Source: Bacteroidales bacterium UBA3810 (GTDB lineage: Bacteria; Bacteroidota; Bacteroidia; Bacteroidales; Paludibacteraceae). From it: a stretch of 25,966 nucleotides of DNA. The notes beneath the pieces are model-generated. The model saw only the letters and a program-made list of their open reading frames with translations. It searched no databases and had not been told where the DNA came from. The stretch spans positions 23,370 to 49,335 of the forward strand of contig DFEE01000025.1 in the NCBI GenBank assembly GCA_002368645.1, written 5' to 3'. The position numbers and the translations under genes are program-made. This document shows positions 24,214-25,966 of the stretch, in pieces (position 1 is the stretch's first letter; every line of letters starts with the position of its first letter).

Positions 24214-24618
24214 TTGGTACTTCTCCCATGCCCGCTTGAACACCTCTTGATAGTCATATATCTCGCGCCCGCTCTCGATGATAGCCATTGCCCATAACAG
24301 CGCAGCCACATTATACGTGCCGATGGTGAGACGCTGATTGGTTTGAAATCCCGTCGCGGCGCACACTTTGGTGATATAACCCTCCGTGTCGTTCTCCGTC
24401 GGAGGTGCCCACCGGCTGATGATGAAACGCGGTGTGTCATAACCGCGGCGGATGTAGTTGTTCACTAACTTGATCGCGGCACGGAAGCCATACTCCATGC
24501 TCACGAACTCTTCAAACTCCTTGTCGGTCTTCATCACGTTGGCCAACTTGCCTTGCCAATCGTTGCGCCGGTTAAAACGGATGTTCAGCGGGTTATTGTT
24601 ACGGATTCCTCTTGTCAT
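24205..24618 (-). CDS. Phage-type lysozyme/structural protein P5-like
   Basis: The 137-residue protein starts TRGIRNNNPLNIR and continues with W-x-G, KEFEEFVSMEYGFRAA, TPRFIISRWAPPTENDT and YITKVCAATG. This is the pattern of the small lytic or P5-like proteins common in Bacteroidota prophages and phage-derived loci, which act on peptidoglycan. There is no signal peptide. A TAATTTTG promoter box precedes it by about 30 bp, and repeat arrays flank it on both sides. The nearby putative membrane protein suggests a lysis-type pair, but no other phage gene is recognisable. Confidence 0.85.
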   Translation of the reverse strand: MTRGIRNNNPLNIRFNRRNDWQGKLANVMKTDKEFEEFVSMEYGFRAAIKLVNNYIRRGYDTPRFIISRWAPPTENDTEGYITKVCAATGFQTNQRLTIGTYNVAALLWAMAIIESGREIYDYQEVFKRAWEKYQRV

Positions 24619-24627
24619 AATGTACTG

Positions 24628-24637
24628 CTTTCGACTA
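24628..24637. repeat. Single heptad unit upstream of the lysozyme-like gene
   Basis: CTTTCGACTAA, the end-unit of the heptad family, lies between the gene's start codon and its promoter box. Confidence 0.55.
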
Positions 24638-24646
24638 AAAACGCTG

Positions 24647-24654
24647 CAAAATTA
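24647..24654 (-). promoter_or_regulatory. -7 box for the lysozyme-like gene
   Basis: TAATTTTG on the minus strand matches TAnnTTTG, about 30 bp before the ATG at 24618. No clear TTTG -33 box lies at 20 bp. Confidence 0.55.
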
Positions 24655-24711
24655 CAACTTTTTTTCCATATCACCTAATGTTTTGACCAAAATATTTTTC
24701 CTAGCCCTGCC

Positions 24712-24757
24712 GGCTTTTGACTTTAGGGCTCTGCCCGGACTTTTGACTTTTGACTAA
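24712..24757. repeat. Heptad block variant (TTTTGAC) with mini-hairpin
   Basis: CTTTTGACTTT, the mini-hairpin GGGC-TCT-GCCC, then ACTTTTGACTTTTGACTAA. It ends just before the lead-in of repeat copy C. Confidence 0.7.
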
Positions 24758-24780
24758 ATAAATGTTTTTTATGTTTATGT

Positions 24781-24902
24781 CCTTTAGTGTTTGCAACCTC
24801 ATAGAGGTGTATATTTGGATGGTTGTGGGGCTTGGATGCTTGCATCCTAAGGCACACAAACAGCCGAATATAGATAGTCCGCAGGACTGCAAACAATAAA
24901 GG
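24781..24902 (+). repeat. 122-bp structured repeat, copy C
   Basis: Same length and fold. Here the apical stem is a perfect GGATGC-TT-GCATCC and the inner hairpin is AGTCC-GCA-GGACT. The right end is TGCAAACAATAAAGG. Confidence 0.88.
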
Positions 24903-24932
24903 GGTTTTATAGGTTTTTTTATTCGACTATCC

Positions 24933-24966
24933 GCTGCACAGCCGCCCGACACTGCCGTCACGGCAG
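24933..24966. repeat. GC-rich hairpin module m4
   Basis: It runs from GCTGCACAGCCG to CTGCCGTCACGGCAG and is flanked by ATTCGACTATCC before and GCGCGAATG after, as at m2. Confidence 0.82.
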
Positions 24967-24991
24967 GCGCGAATGTTTTTTATGTTTATGT

Positions 24992-25113
24992 CCTTTAGTG
25001 TTTGCAACCTCATAGAGGTGTATATTTGGATGGTTGTGGGGCTTGGATGCTTGCATTCTAAGGCGCACAAACAGCCGAATATACATAGTCCGAAGGACTG
25101 CAAACACAAAAGG
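24992..25113 (+). repeat. 122-bp structured repeat, copy D
   Basis: Same length and fold. GTATATTTGG pairs fully with CCGAATATAC (one wobble), and the inner hairpin is AGTCC-GAA-GGACT. It starts 211 bp after copy C and ends 27 bp from the stop codon of the Cys-rich gene. Confidence 0.88.
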
Positions 25114-25140
25114 GGTTTTATAGGTTTTTTTATACGAATC

Positions 25141-25380
25141 TTACAACCTATCGGAAGAACCGCTAAATGTTTGTATATACCGGCAACGGCACGCCACATA
25201 ACTATGCCTGATGACCAGTAGATACGGACAGTTGACACAACGGCGACCGCCATTTTCACCCGTGCGGACAAACACCTTTTTGCCCGGAGCTAATGGACAG
25301 TCCAGCACATAATCATGCACTATCTCATTATTGCTCTTGGACCAATATCGGCATTCATGTATCGCTATTCGCTCACTCAT
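25141..25380 (-). CDS. Small Cys-rich protein, possible zinc binder
   Basis: The 79-residue protein starts at ATG 25380, where it overlaps the previous stop (ATGA). The in-frame extension to 25455 lies inside that gene and is not favoured. It contains HEC near residue 9, CPLAPGKK, CVNCPYL and CRC. Five or six Cys with His residues could bind a metal. Function is not recognised. Confidence 0.72.
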   Translation of the reverse strand: MSERIAIHECRYWSKSNNEIVHDYVLDCPLAPGKKVFVRTGENGGRRCVNCPYLLVIRHSYVACRCRYIQTFSGSSDRL

Positions 25381-25628
25381 ACCTTTAACTTCTGATTGAT
25401 GTGCAACAACTTGAAAAGCAGCTGTATCTCGTGGACATAGCGGAAACTCTTGCACAGCGGGCTGTCCGCCAAGTCGTTCTTCTGCAAAAACTCCTCCGTA
25501 ACCAGAACCGGCTCCACTAACATCGCGTGCTCTCTAATCAGCTTTAGGTCGAACGGTAGTAACCGTATCGGCTCTTTGTGGCCTACTTTGCGCACTATCG
25601 CGCCTACAAATAACAAATCGTTTTCCAT
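25377..25628 (-). CDS. Small Bacteroidota phage-type protein of unknown function
   Basis: The 83-residue protein begins MENDLLFVGAIVRKVGHK, with EPVLVTEEFLQKNDL in the middle and FRYVHEIQLLFKLL at the end. This order (a short basic beta part, a P-x-x-T-E-E-x-L-x-K segment, then Y-x-H-x-x-Q-x-L) is what I associate with short Bacteroidota phage and mobile-element proteins; the role is unknown. It is translationally coupled to the Cys-rich gene by a 4-bp overlap. Confidence 0.72.
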   Translation of the reverse strand: MENDLLFVGAIVRKVGHKEPIRLLPFDLKLIREHAMLVEPVLVTEEFLQKNDLADSPLCKSFRYVHEIQLLFKLLHINQKLKV

Positions 25629-25692
25629 AACTTTCTACTTTTTACTAATATGTTTTTTCTTCTATTGCGCGGCATTGAATGCCGCTTCTGCC

Positions 25693-25726
25693 GCTGCACA
25701 GCCGACCGACACTGCCGTCACGGCAG
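25693..25726. repeat. GC-rich hairpin module m5
   Basis: GCTGCACAGCCGACCGACA followed by CTGCCGTCACGGCAG (last bases shared). It is flanked by GCCGCTTCTGCC and GCCGCCTCTGCC-type sequence. Confidence 0.82.
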
Positions 25727-25751
25727 CCGCCTCTGCCGCTTCGTCCATTAT

Positions 25752-25766
25752 GCCGGATATTATCCG
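25752..25766. repeat. 15-bp palindrome between modules m5 and m6
   Basis: CCGGATATTATCCGG has 7-bp arms around a single central base. Confidence 0.55.
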
Positions 25767-25783
25767 GAACTGCCGCCTCTGAC

Positions 25784-25817
25784 GCTGCACAGACGACCGA
25801 CACTGCCGTCACGGCAG
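25784..25817. repeat. GC-rich hairpin module m6 overlapping a gene end
   Basis: GCTGCACAGACGACCGACA followed by CTGCCGTCACGGCAG. The stop codon (25809-25811) and last codons of the partial minus-strand gene are inside its hairpin. Confidence 0.82.
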
Positions 25818-25966
25818 CTGCCGCGCTTGTTCACGCTCTATCCGCCGACGGATTTTATTATAATGATAGGCAAAATCGTAATGCCAGTCCGTTACACCTT
25901 TCCAGCCGCGACCCTCATTATAATAGTAGTATTCCTTGCATGCCTCCATGTTGAACAACTTGGCAT
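25809..25966 (-). CDS. Partial small protein, 5' end beyond window
   Basis: A minus-strand frame is open from the right edge to TGA at 25809-25811 (51 codons visible). It reads AKLFNMEACKEYYYYNEGRG, then WKGVTDWHYDFAYHYN and a basic end RRRIEREQARQLP. The aromatic, Tyr/Trp-rich content is not that of random sequence. An internal ATG at 25949 would give 46 residues, but the frame stays open upstream. The C-terminus is set by repeat module m6. Family not recognised. Confidence 0.6.
   Translation of the reverse strand, partial: AKLFNMEACKEYYYYNEGRGWKGVTDWHYDFAYHYNKIRRRIEREQARQLP

Larger units (their letters stand above)
24619..25140. other. Gene-free repeat array 2
   Basis: No credible gene was found. 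It holds the lysozyme-gene promoter box, a heptad block with an inner GGGC-TCT-GCCC hairpin (24712-24757), two 122-bp structured repeats (24781 and 24992) and one GC module (24933). Confidence 0.75.

Noticed and set aside
23749..25113. CRISPR array or integron attC sites
   Set aside because: The units are 122 bp with no uniform unique spacers or cas genes. The ends do not match the GTTRRRY / RYYYAAC cores, and no integrase is seen.
23749..25113. Retron or diversity-generating element
   Set aside because: No reverse transcriptase is in the window, and variation between copies is not adenine-biased.
23706..25271. Minus-strand frames of 64-114 codons across the 122-bp repeats
   Set aside because: They start and stop at different points in each copy, run through hairpins and T-runs, and gain no support from codon pattern. 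They arise from the repeat sequence.

Overview
The window looks like a chromosomal segment of a Bacteroidales-type Bacteroidota. The evidence is promoters of the TTTG - 20 bp - TAnnTTTG type, gldB- and lolD-like genes, weak or absent Shine-Dalgarno sequences, an AraC regulator with a membrane N-terminus, a surface protein with CDS-repeat modules, and outer-membrane beta-barrel proteins. The family or genus cannot be fixed from the sequence alone.

Layout. (1) 1-4097, minus strand: a two-gene surface unit with a beta-barrel protein and a very large repetitive secreted protein that runs off the left edge. The large gene is open to the edge with no stop over 1022 codons. (2) 4286-21329, plus strand: a long, tightly packed run of genes with several start/stop overlaps. 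It holds mnmG, a perfect parS-like site, apt, uvrC, tsaE, a lolD-type ABC ATPase, gldB, sufS, a secreted EEP-family nuclease/phosphatase, a YtxH-type protein, a holin-X-like membrane protein, an AI-2E family transporter, a SpoIIE phosphatase with a built-in anti-sigma-type kinase domain, a STAS anti-anti-sigma protein, a large FAD/Fe-S dehydrogenase and an AraC-family regulator. G+C rises along this run. (3) 21330-22147: a small outer-membrane protein gene framed by two near-identical 57-bp repeats. Each repeat carries a 13-bp motif twice at 21-bp spacing, a good candidate operator for the adjacent AraC protein. (4) 22141-25966, minus strand: an accessory island of small genes (lysozyme-like, a putative membrane protein, two short paralogue-like proteins, a Cys-rich protein and others) separated by dense repeats.

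The most unusual content is in the island. Four copies of an element exactly 122 bp long have 15-bp terminal inverted repeats and nested hairpins, and they fold as one long bulged stem. They alternate with a 34-bp GC-rich hairpin module and a TTTCGAC heptad. Several stop codons in the island sit in or next to hairpins. The heptad, and a separate REP-like element, also occur as in-frame insertions inside the FAD/Fe-S dehydrogenase, so short repeats appear to be spreading in this genome. Functions of the repeat family are not known to me. The structural description comes directly from the sequence, and the role is inference.
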